Shown piece by piece: positions 52,198-62,450 of a DNA stretch of 64,000 bases. Made by a program: the position numbers and the translations under genes. The DNA comes from Cenococcum geophilum 1.58. Its lineage: Eukaryota > Ascomycota > Dothideomycetes > Gloniales > Gloniaceae. The notes beneath the pieces are model-generated. The model searched no databases. It was not told the origin of the DNA and saw only the letters and a program-made list of their open reading frames with translations. Each line of letters begins with the position of its first letter. Within the stretch, counting starts at the first letter, position 1. The stretch is taken from NCBI GenBank assembly GCA_001692895.1, contig KV748235.1:1-64000 (forward strand), in the 5' to 3' direction.

Positions 52198-54198
52198 TTA
52201 CGCCAGTTGTATACGCCGACTCGCCCTAGATGTCCCCAACCACATCTCTGGGTCTACGCCTGCGACACCAACCCGATGTGCTACAGCACCATCTAATTTG
52301 ATCATTAAACCTCGAACATGAGGCTGCTTCTCCTTCAACAGCACGATGGCAATGAAGACATTACCTACTTCTACTTGATTCCCTTCAAATGGCTTTAGAG
52401 TCCCCCAGTCAGTTGGATCTTGGAAGATTCCTGAGTTCGCATCTACAATGTCCACGCAGTCAGCCTGGAGGACTATTATGCCACTCTCAGCCGCGTTCTC
52501 CACCATGGCACAATCCCATGTGGCGGCAATAAAATCCTCATAGATCCCTTCGGCCTGCTTCAAGCCTTTTGGACGGAAGCCATAGTACGATACAGTGCCT
52601 AACCAGCCGGCCCAGCTCCAAGAGGGAAACGCTCTTCCGCGGGCATCACGGGCGTCACGCCGCGCTGTACTGGAAGATATCCACAGCAAAGCAAGCCCAA
52701 AGTTATCATCTGGCAGACCCCAACAAAATTTCCAGTGGAATTTGTCGGACAAGAAACTCATCAGGCCTGCGAAGCCATTGAGAATGTCGGTTGGGAACGT
52801 AAGGTTCCGTGCCGTGTATGTGTCAACACAGTCTCCGTAGATCTGAAACGGAACCCTGCCATGAGCGGTCGCAAGAACTCCCCCTAGTTGGACGAGAGTG
52901 CCACGGGTAAATTTTATCTCGTTAGATTTGTGACAGTCGAACTCGCTCATTTCGCCTTCAAGACAGCGGTAATAGATGTCATCTTCAGTAAATACTAGCT
53001 GTCTCGAAGAAAGCGCTTTCTCCTGGAAGGTCCAGCCACGACTTTCCCAGATTGTATCCTCTAGTGCACGATAGAGTGAATAAGGTAATCGAACGCCAAT
53101 ATTCAAACCATTTACCCGAAGTATAGGCGGCGCATGACGCTTTCTGTTCATTGCGCCTACACCCGGTAAACCGAATTCTGCATCCTGGACAGCCGCCACG
53201 ATCGTCAAAGTCGCATTACGGTATATTTTATCCATTTCGGAGATTTGGCTTTCCCGGCAATCTTCTGGAATACATAGCTGATCCACCCACAGGTACCTGA
53301 AGCCTAGCTGCTTCGCCACGTTCATTGCATGGAAAATTGTTGGAGGGACATCCTCAGGAAATTCAACGTGTCTCTGCTCAGAGATTTTGATAGGATTAGT
53401 GTGGCTCCTTCTTGAAACCTGTGGCCCCCAAACGTAACTCAAAGCTGCGTATTTGCAATCAATTGGAGCTTGAACAATACTTATCACCTGGACATCGATG
53501 ACGAATATCTTAGTACTCATTCTTAAACCCAGCATCGCCTGCTGGCGACACTTTGGGTGTACCGCAATGCAACCATCAACCAGCCAGCTGATCGCAGAGA
53601 GGAGTGGGAAGGATCCGGTTGGCGAGCTGGTGGGAAGAAATTCCATTGTGCCAGATTTAACGGTGTATGAGTTATCATGCCAAAGAATCAACTCCTTCTC
53701 TCTGTTTGGTCGAACGATTCCATCGACAGTGTTGCAATCATTGCAATCGACGGAGAGTAATGCATTTTTTGAGTATGAGTGACCATTTCTTTTCAGTGTG
53801 CATACAGCATTAGATGTAACACCGCTTTCGCGGTAGGAGAACATTGCGACAGTGAGAATGAATTGACAGAAGGAGCATTCTTTAGCTCTAGAAGCAATCG
53901 TATCGATTGTCCCTAGGGGAATGGTATATGTAAAAGAGTCGGGGTTGCTCTTCTCGTCATCAAATTGCTCGAGGAGTTTCTTAAAGTCGTACTGAGAGCA
54001 AGATCGGCACAAACTTGTCGCCTCAACGTAAGTTGTAGTCGACTCGCACCACGCTGGTGGATTTCCAATTTCTTCCCAGTCCACATTGAGTAGATATGTT
54101 GGGTACCCAATGTAATTCCCTTCCTCGTCAAAGATCTCGTTATATTCTTCCTTCTCAAGGAGCCGGGCTCTTGCGTGTTCAGCAGACATTTTCCCCAC
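52198..54198 (-). CDS. HET-domain (heterokaryon incompatibility) protein
   Basis: A single-exon gene of 666 codons. HET-domain proteins trigger cell death when incompatible fungal cells fuse, and some act as immune-like receptors. The HET core is complete: YAALSYVWG (250-258), LGFRYLWVDQLCIPED (298-313), QISEMDKIYRNATLTIVAAV (318-337) and, after it, RGWTFQEKALSSRQLVFT (387-404) and YYRC. Ahead of it are the Cys pairs CRSC (64-67) and CSFC (108-111), common in HET N-terminal halves. No membrane segment and no NACHT or repeat domain follow; the C-terminal 250 residues contain FPSWSWAGW, usual in the family. Start: ATG at 54198, or 54189 three codons later. The frame is intact and normal in GC although it sits in RIP-mutated DNA. 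Which incompatibility partner it has cannot be told. Confidence 0.93.
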   Translation of the reverse strand: MGKMSAEHARARLLEKEEYNEIFDEEGNYIGYPTYLLNVDWEEIGNPPAWCESTTTYVEATSLCRSCSQYDFKKLLEQFDDEKSNPDSFTYTIPLGTIDTIASRAKECSFCQFILTVAMFSYRESGVTSNAVCTLKRNGHSYSKNALLSVDCNDCNTVDGIVRPNREKELILWHDNSYTVKSGTMEFLPTSSPTGSFPLLSAISWLVDGCIAVHPKCRQQAMLGLRMSTKIFVIDVQVISIVQAPIDCKYAALSYVWGPQVSRRSHTNPIKISEQRHVEFPEDVPPTIFHAMNVAKQLGFRYLWVDQLCIPEDCRESQISEMDKIYRNATLTIVAAVQDAEFGLPGVGAMNRKRHAPPILRVNGLNIGVRLPYSLYRALEDTIWESRGWTFQEKALSSRQLVFTEDDIYYRCLEGEMSEFDCHKSNEIKFTRGTLVQLGGVLATAHGRVPFQIYGDCVDTYTARNLTFPTDILNGFAGLMSFLSDKFHWKFCWGLPDDNFGLALLWISSSTARRDARDARGRAFPSWSWAGWLGTVSYYGFRPKGLKQAEGIYEDFIAATWDCAMVENAAESGIIVLQADCVDIVDANSGIFQDPTDWGTLKPFEGNQVEVGNVFIAIVLLKEKQPHVRGLMIKLDGAVAHRVGVAGVDPEMWLGTSRASRRIQLA

Positions 54199-54586
54199 TA
54201 GGCGATTCCAGAAATTTAGAATATAGGCTCTTGATATATTTTTTGAAGAGAGGCGATACTGTGAAGATAGGACTAGGGTTCGGATGTGTCTTCGTCAAGG
54301 TATATACTTCGTGGTGTCTGGGTGGTGACTGTATTCTGAGGGTAAGCCAACAGTTGGCATAGACTAGCAGGGGTGTGGCTGAGGTTGGAGCTGAAGGCTA
54401 AGTCCGAGACTCGGAGAGTGTAACGTCTTAGCCACCCAAAATGAGCCAGCCACTCAAGCGAACTACCCAAAATTACACTGAAATCAACCAATTTTAGACG
54501 TCTGCGACGCCTCGTGCATGCGGACGGCTTGTATACGCTTTTTTAATTAAAGTTTATGTTGGTAGGGGGGGGGGGGGCGTGGACAT
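54199..54586. other. HET gene upstream region with a repeat arm and G13 run
   Basis: It should hold the HET promoter. At 54430-54495 it has CCACCCAAAATGAGCCAGCC and TACCCAAAATTACACTG, the same arm as at 9391-9445 and 9961-10010. A run of 13 G lies at 54565-54577. Confidence 0.5.
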
Positions 54587-54587
54587 C

Positions 54588-54612
54588 CGCAGGAGCTTCC
54601 TGAGATCACGTG
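54588..54612. repeat. 25-base sequence shared with 17613-17637
   Basis: Same sequence as at 17613, including the CACGTG core; just before it GTGGACATCCG here resembles GGGCACCCA there only weakly. Confidence 0.7.
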
Positions 54613-54628
54613 ATGGCTTCGCTTGTTG

Positions 54629-54781
54629 TACACAAGGGGGTAACATGAACTGGTCAGACGGCCCTCCATGCTAGTATGCTAACAGAATAATACAGCCCAA
54701 CCATTTTGCAAAGGTTCGCTTATTTTGATAGCATACTAGCAGGGAGGGCCGTCTGACCCGTTCATGTTACCCCCTTGTATA
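54629..54781. mobile_element. Hairpin MITE with inverted repeats of about 56 bases
   Basis: The left arm at 54629-54690 (CAAGGGGGTAACATGAAC and GGTCAGACGGCCCTCC, then GCTAGTATGCTA) is repeated in inverse at 54721-54781 with a few mismatches. The loop is about 30 bases. The whole 150-base unit can fold as one hairpin. No coding content. Confidence 0.85.
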
Positions 54782-55141
54782 TCTCGTTAGAATCAATACA
54801 GCACTTCCCAGGCCTTTTATCAGTATAGCGTTAGTTAAAGATAAGGTAGTTAAAGAGTGGGTATATATAGGGCGCGTAAAAACTAACGATATAGTATACA
54901 ATATTTAATAAAACCACGTTTAATATTCGTGCATTTTAATTTTATATAGGTTTACCTAATAAATTTAAAATACGCATGTATCGCTTAGGGGCCAAAGTCA
55001 TCTAACGAGGCATCTATACCTAATTTTTACTACCTTAACCCTAAAAATCGTTAATATTTAATAACTTTCAGTATTAAACATATCGTATTAATATTGCATA
55101 TTAAGCGTCAATATTCAACATTCAATAATTGTTAATCAATA
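54782..55141. other. AT-rich spacer
   Basis: No gene. It contains repeated TAATATT-like runs (about 55045-55135) and looks RIP-mutated. Confidence 0.35.
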
Positions 55142-55510
55142 CTAAATATGGATAAAAGCACTGGCAAGGGTCAAGGGAAGCTCACCAGATTGAACTAACT
55201 GGTTGCTATTTTCGTGCAACATCTCTACTTCAGAACAAGCAAGTGCATCCAGGGATGCGAGGCGTTGTTCAAATGGATGACTGTCCCGCTTTTCTTTACT
55301 GCGCCTTAAGACCGCTGCCTTTTCACTCTGCGATCTCCTGCGTATGGCCTGTCCCTCAGGCTTCATCTATTCACATCTCGCCTGTATTCACGACACTTAA
55401 ACATATAAATTTCTGTCAATTCGTCCTTACAGCCTCAGTCGCTGCGATGAAGGCTTTCCAGGAACAATTACCTACAAACAGGGTGGGCGAAAATCATTAT
55501 CGATTTTTTT
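55142..55510 (-). pseudogene. Short coding remnant of unknown family
   Basis: The sequence between AT-rich flanks has normal GC. On the minus strand it reads, from 55366, MKPEGQAIRRRSQSEKAAVL, then a charged helical stretch FEQRLASLDALACSEVEMLH, and runs out at 55142. This looks like one exon of a protein whose other parts are lost. I do not recognise it. It may be coding or simply an unmutated fragment. Confidence 0.35.
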
Positions 55511-56332
55511 GATAAACCCCGCTAAATAAGCGAGTAATTATACCTATAGGGAATTCTACTAATATCCTTAGCTTTCTTTCTAGTTTCTACCCTTTGTATT
55601 TATACTTCTCCTTATATAAAATACTATAAAATAAAATAAAAATAGTGAAAAAGAGAGGAGACCCAGCAGTTAAATTTTAGTAACTGTTATCTATTCCTTA
55701 TTATCCTCTAGTTCTATAACCTAATCCTTATTCTCTAGTGCTCCTACTACTACCACTATAGGTTAAGAATTTTTGTTATATAATAAACACTAAGCCCTAT
55801 AATCCTGCCACTTGTAATTTCTATAGCACCCACTATAGAACCCTAGGAGACTCCGATACTTAGTAAAGGGGTAAGGGCCTACTAGATAACGCGAAGTCGC
55901 CGTATAGGCCTTACAGGGCTAGCGTTAATTAGCTCTCTACCTTGTACAAGTAATATAGATTACTTATAATTATATTTAGAGATCTACGGCTCTAAATTAG
56001 AATTGTATTTATATATAAGGGCCTCCCTATCTGCACTTACTTCTCTAATACCCCCCCCTACATAAGCCTCTATATTAATCGCTAGTAAAGCTTTTACTCT
56101 CTCCTACTTATTTTAAGAGTAGTTAGTTATATAGATATATCGTATAGAGGGGAGAGTTTACTTATAGTATAGCAATATTACTAAAGAATTTCTTATACGG
56201 TAGGATGGGAAGTATACTAGATAATTATATTTTTTTAATTCTTAATAAAGGATAATATTAGTGGAATTTAAACTTATAGTTTATTAAGTTTAAAGTTAGT
56301 ATATATTTACCTACACTATATATACACCTTTA
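55511..56332. other. AT-rich decayed sequence left of the Copia element
   Basis: Many TA-rich short words and no frame. Together with 62451-64000 it probably was one older element into which the Copia element inserted. Confidence 0.4.
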
Positions 56333-56337
56333 GTAGT

Positions 56338-56544
56338 TATTGGTCATATAGGGTGACTTACCAATAACGACTACTCGAGTAGGTTACAGTGATGTTGGTT
56401 AATAAAGCTTATTGATTGGAATAAGGAAGGGCGAGGAGCCTAAGGCTCCTCGCCACGCTAATGCCGCGGCAACATATAATGGCAACTTACTATCACGTGA
56501 CGGCAGTTTGCCGTACGTGACGGTAAATTGCCTTATTCCCGACA
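56338..56544 (-). repeat. 3' LTR of the complete Copia element
   Basis: It starts TATTGGTCATATAGGG and ends TTATTCCCGACA. It contains a perfect palindrome, GGCGAGGAGCC-TAA-GGCTCCTCGCC (near 56430-56455), and three consecutive small hairpins of the type ACGGCAGTTTGCCGT (near 56480-56535). Some arms have been altered by C-to-T changes here (for instance ATAATGGCAACTTACTATC). Confidence 0.9.
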
Positions 56545-59500
56545 CTGGCAACTCTTCTTTTATAGTTGCCCTCTATATATAAATACTACTTAACTATTAT
56601 AACAAATATAGATCCTCCTTACTTACTATTGCCATTATAATATAAGTCTCGCTATCCCAAAATTTGCCTCTTAGCACGTGGTGCTTTCTTACTAAGGAGT
56701 TATAGGTAGATATTATATTAGGGCCGTTAGGGCCGCTAAGGCGCTAGCTATAAGCAAGCTAATAGCGATTTTCTATGCCGGGTATAGAAAATCCTTATTA
56801 GCTAGTTAAAATTAGGGTTTATAGAGCGTTATACTCTTACTCCCTTTTAACTTAACCTTTAACTTATATGTATAAAGTATTTATATTAACAAACGTTTCT
56901 AGAGCCTTATTTAGGTTTACCTTTATTATTACATCTACTAGGTTATCTTAACTATTAATCCATTAAATCTTAAAGAGTTTTCGCCGTTTGTAGGATTAAT
57001 AAAGTGCTATAATATTAATTATAAGGCGCTTCTTCTTTATAGTACTAAGCTTAACTAAGCACTTATAGAGGGAGTATAAGTTAGTATATATGATTATAGG
57101 GATAATGGGAAGTTCGAGTCGATCTATAATTATCTTTAGGGTAGTTCCAATTGTAATTGCTATATTAACTCCGCCAACCATTCTATATATCTCTAATGCT
57201 AGAACGCTTCAAGTGACGCGCTTGCTCTTAGTTAAGCTCTAATAGATAAGATTACTATAGATCGTGAAGTTATTCTCTCTAGTAGATTCGTTCGCAATAA
57301 TAATTTTATATCCTAGCTAGAAGCTAAAATCTTTATTATTTATAAATAATCCATTAATAAATACAAAGAGCTTGGTGGTAGGAAGATTAATAGGCATATA
57401 AAGTAGTCCCCGGTTAAGATGGTTTATTTACTAAAAAAGACGCTTATTTAGGGTAAGGATGTTATCCTTAGTTAGTTTCTAGTATTAAGTGGTAATAGAG
57501 AGATTAAATAAAGCCTTAGGTTAATAGATAGAAGCGATATAAGCTCTATAAGCGCGTTGCTCTACGTATCTTTATTTTAGAGAATTAATATTAATAATAT
57601 TGATCTTCTTGCCTTAACCCTTCTAGTATAAAGCAATAAAATTCTTATTTAGGGAGAGGATATATCCATTAAAGAGTAATAGTGTTGTTAAATTAAGCTT
57701 TTCCTTTAGCTTTGCCATAAGATTTGCCTTTACTAGCTTATCTTCTTTAAGAGCTAAGAATTGGTTATCTCCTAAGATAATTATATCGTCGGTTTATATG
57801 CCGATAATTCTAAATAGAGTTCCTGTAGTTATAATAAGGAAGCATAGATTAAATATAGAAGTAGTTATTAAAAGCTTCTCTTTATAGTGCTTGCTATAGG
57901 TAGCCNACTAGTAANTTNCTNCCTCTGCGATTCTATANAATNGCTTAAGNATAACTATAATNGTATCTTNNGAGTATTAGTAGCGAATTTACTCTAAAAG
58001 GTATACTAATATTAAGTACTAAAGGTGCGTCTCTAATTAGGTATAGGCCTAAGTAATATCTTATAGATAGACTGCCATTCTATTCTTTATTAGGGAGGGA
58101 GCTAGTATAACAATAACTCGCTAACTAGCTCATTAAATCGTGGGAGATTATATAAGAATTACCTCCTTACTATTATCGTTGTAGCCTTAGATAATAAGCC
58201 TTAATTTCTTAAATAGGGGGTTAGTAGCTTTACCTTTAATCTTGTTAACTATTCTTAACTTAAAGATGCGAACTTCATTAAACTTAGTAGGGTTATACTT
58301 CTTAAATTTAAAGACCCCTTTTATAATAAGACTATCGATCTCCTACTTATCGGATACTTAGAAAGGAGCTCCTGGAGTTATAATACAACCTTCCTTTTAG
58401 AGCTATTTTACGAGTTTAAAGTTAGCCTTCTCCTTAGCTGTTATAAAGGCTATTAATAGCTTAACTCTATTCTTAATAGCGGCAACAAATTACTCTTCGA
58501 AATTAATAAGATATTAGCAATTTTATAATCCCTTTAGGCGACCTCTACCGCATCATAGTTGCGGCGTATCTACTATAATTATATTAGGATTGTGGTCGCC
58601 TTCTAGAGCACGTTAATTATAGCTCTCCTTTAGGGTATCTTCTATAGTATCCTATAAAGGCTCAGAACTATTATCTTTGTAGTAAGGCTTAATAATAGTT
58701 AAATGGAATTAAGTAGGTTTATAAGGCATCTAAATAGTATAAGTTTAACTATTAATTATAATAAGTTAATATAGGCCTAACTATCCTCCCTTTTTACGCC
58801 ATACGCGTACCTTAGACTAAAGTGGCAGATTAAGCGTAATTAAGGTATTTAGGCCATTTCTTATTCCTAGTGCGTTATTAACCTGGCGTGTGGCGTAGAG
58901 ATATTATACCTCCTTTATTGCCTTGCAAATAGCCTTAGCTTATTATATAATAGAGGGAGATAGTAGAGAATTATTAGTTATTTAAGGGTAGGCGCTAAAG
59001 ACTAGTAATATAGGTATAAGTCTATCTAGGCCAGCGGAATCGTTAATAGCTTTAACAGCCATTTATAAGGTAAGTTCTTTGCTAGCATCCTCTAGTTTTA
59101 AAGAGATAATCTTATATACGCGGCGTAATAGCGCGTAATATCGTTCTACTTTTCTAATACTATTATATGCCTTAATAGGGACTTCCTTAACCTCGATTGC
59201 TATTGCCTTTATCTATTATTAAAACTCTATAGATAAGAAGTTCTTTCCTACATTATGGACAATTTAATTAGGGGGTCCTAGGTAGATATTAATCTAGTAT
59301 AATTAAAGGGTATCCTATGCGTTCCTAGCTAACATATCCTTTAAGAATTGTACGGCTTAGAAGGAGGGTAAGAAGTTAATAACTTAGAGTACTAGCTTGC
59401 CGCTAAGATATATAACGTTAATAATGATATAGAAGTTAAAGTTATAGTTATCTTTAAGGGTGAACTTAAATCGGCTAGGGGACTTCTGGTTTATTTAGTA

Positions 59501-62238
59501 TTAATAGCAGTACTTTATAAGATGCTTAATTGCCTTAACCTTAACTTTATAGCCTGCCTACTAAAGAACCCTAAGTAATTGGTAAACGGATAGGTGGCTA
59601 AAACAATAGTATAGTTAACGTAACTCTAACTTAGTTAAATAGCTCTAAGCAACACTCTTTTCTAGTTAATAAAGGAGTAACTAGGGGTAACCCCACTTGC
59701 GTACAATGGGCACCTAATTATTTCCCTAAATAAGTATATTCTTAAGGTTATTAAGCTTAATGCCTAATTTATTTATATCTCTAATGCAAAATAGAAACGG
59801 AGTGTTTGTAGGAATAACGTGAAAGGTAATGTACCCTAAGGGGGTTTGGACCCTAATTGTGCTAATAGAGATTATAGTACCCTTGCTAAAACGAATTATG
59901 TATTGGCCTGCTGTTAAATAGTTAATCTAAATAGAGCTATTAAGCTGCTAAAGGGCTTAAACTTAAGGTTCTCCTGCTGTAGATACTCCTGTGGCTCTAG
60001 TATCTGGTATAATACTATAGAAGACGTTCGCCAAGTATCTGTTATTAAAGGAGAACGCGGAACTCTCCCTTAGCTTATTAAAGATATCTAACTTCGTAGT
60101 AAAATGGAGTGTAAATTAGTTATTAAGAATAGTAACGGTTTATATGCTATCTACTTTACTATACTTAGTAAAGTATTGGTTAGGTAAGTACTCCTTAATT
60201 TCTATATTTATAAGGAGCTATTCGGCCTTATTAACCTTACCCTTAAGATCTTCTATGCCTTTATATTAAACTAAAAAGCTTTAGAAGTAGGCCGTAGTAA
60301 CCTTATAATTTCCGATGTTTTTTATACTTTAGCGGAACTTATTATATGCCTCCTTTTGTTTATTAAGAGAATGCCTAGTTAACTAGTAATTCGGTTTCTT
60401 ATAAACATAGCACTTCTTTTAGTAATTACTTTAAAATAAACCTCCATAAGGACCTCCACCTTTACCTTATAGTCGTTAATTATACCCTCTACTATATTGC
60501 CTACCCTAGCCACTATATATTTAATTAGTCCAGTTATAATTATATTAGTTAGGCGGGTTAATTAAAGTAGGTTAGAGTTAGGCGTTAAATTGCTATACTT
60601 CTTAAAAGCGTAAAGCGGTGCCAATAGAAGATCTTAATTAAGCATATACTCCTTTATAAGTATTTATAGGATTAAAGAGAGTAAGGTTATATTCTTTAAC
60701 ACCTTAATATACGCTAATGACTTAATTACGTAGGTTAAAGTCATCTTAATATAATTTAGATAAACCACGCTAAATCATCTAAAGTTAATTAAAGAGCTTT
60801 TAAAGATAATTAAGCCAAGGAACACCTAGGTTTGTAGCAATAATCCTTAGAAAGGTAGTCTCTCTTTATTCTAATATATACTACTACTTATTCTCTTTTG
60901 TTTTAAAGTAGTATCTTAACTTATATATTATACGGTTAAAATTATATCCTTTTCCTGCCAAATAATTATAATAGAAGGTACTAGCTCGGCCCTTAAGCAT
61001 AACGGAATAGGCGTTATAGTATTAATTAGACTCTATTCCTACCTTCTAGTAATAATTATAGAAGATATGTAGTTTCGAATTAAGAACATCGTATAATTCC
61101 CTACTAAACTTCTTCTCCTAATCTAAATAGAGCTTCGTAAGCTCTATAAGCAATTTTAAACTACCTCTAATTTAAGATTAAGATGGAGGAGGTAGGAGTT
61201 ACATTGTAGGCTATAGTGGGGATATAGGTCTAGTCAGTAAAGTCTAAAGGTTAGTAGATTACAAAATAAGGGGATCTTATGCTTGCTTATGTTAAGAGGC
61301 AGTGGTTAAAGTTATAGGTTAAATTAGTGGATTCTAGGGAACTAAAGATAGAGGTAAAGGTAATAGATATAGAACGGAAGAACTCGTGCCTAAAGCAATA
61401 GAATTAGAACGCGTCTCTTATAGTATATTACTTAGATTCTATTATAAGTTAAGCTTCCTTATAGTGCGTAGTTGGTGCTTAATCTCTTATGCAGTCCATT
61501 TATGCTCTTCTTTTACGTTAAGAACCTGCTCCTAAATGTTATCTCTAATAGTACCCCCGTCCTTAGGGACAAATACTCTATTCTCCTAAAGGAAGTTACG
61601 GAAGTCCTATACGATATCCTTATTTATAGGGGCCTATATTTCCTTTGTTTATCTAACAAAGTCCTCCTTTATATATTCCTATAGCGCAGTATGGTTATAT
61701 TCACTATCCTTGTAATATACTATACGGTATAATAAAAATCTATTTAAGTCTTATTTATTAGCGTTTGCAAGGTTAATTATAGCTTTATTCTATATCTTTA
61801 GGTTAATATCTTCCTTATACTTCTTTAGGTAGGTTAACGCTATAGTAAGTATAGAATTAACGGGGTGTCGTACATTAAAGGTAGGTAGGATTTTCGGTTT
61901 TATAGGATCTCGTAGGTTTGCTGTTAAGAGGTAGGCAATTTAAGATGTTGTTTAACGCGTTTTAGACATTAACTTAGGACCTTAGGTTTAGTAACACTTC
62001 TAACCTAAAGTACTTAACTAAATCTTTATAAACGCGGTTGTTCTGCGTAATAAACGCAACTTAGTATCTCCTAGTACTTAGTAATACTTCTATTACTAGT
62101 TTTCCGTAAGTCTAAGGTAGTACGGTATTGCCGGGATCTATTCCATATAAGCGTATATAGCACCCCTATATAAGACTATCTCTTCTGTTTAAAAACCTAG
62201 CTACTCTATAGTTAACTATATATTTAACTACTAATCAG

Positions 62239-62445
62239 TATTAGTTATATAGGGTGACTTACTAATAACGACTACTTAAGTAGGTTACAGTAATGTTGGT
62301 TAATAAAGCTTATTAATTGGAATGAGGAAGGGCGAGGAGCCTAAGGCTCCTCGCCACGCTAGTGCCGCGGCGACACGTGATGGCAACTTGCCATCACGTG
62401 ACGGCAGTTTGCCGTACGTGACGGCAAATTGCCTTATTCCCGACA
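62239..62445 (-). repeat. 5' LTR of the complete Copia element
   Basis: Same length as the partner. The hairpins are better kept: GATGGCAACTTGCCATC, ACGGCAGTTTGCCGT and ACGGCAAATTGCC. The palindrome with GGCTCCTCGCC is intact. Confidence 0.9.
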
Positions 62446-62450
62446 GTAGT

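Larger units (their letters stand above)
56338..62445 (-). mobile_element. Complete Ty1/Copia retrotransposon, RIP-dead (6108 bases)
   Basis: LTRs of 207 bases lie at 56338-56544 and 62239-62445, with the perfect target duplication GTAGT at 56333-56337 and 62446-62450. On the minus strand the element runs gag (about 60.2-62.0 kb), protease with DTRA (from DTGA) at 59981-60008, then integrase (about 58.8-59.8 kb). Reverse transcriptase follows, with QTDDI-like IQ/*TDDIIIL at 57783-57806, and RNase H lies at about 56.9-57.6 kb. The order protease-integrase-RT is that of Copia. In-frame stops are frequent. It shares the family with the remnant at 2150-5391 only at superfamily level. Ns occur near 57906-57971. 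Confidence 0.88.

Noticed and set aside
61472..61684. 70-codon frame near the Copia gag
   Set aside because: Antisense to the element and without any motif.
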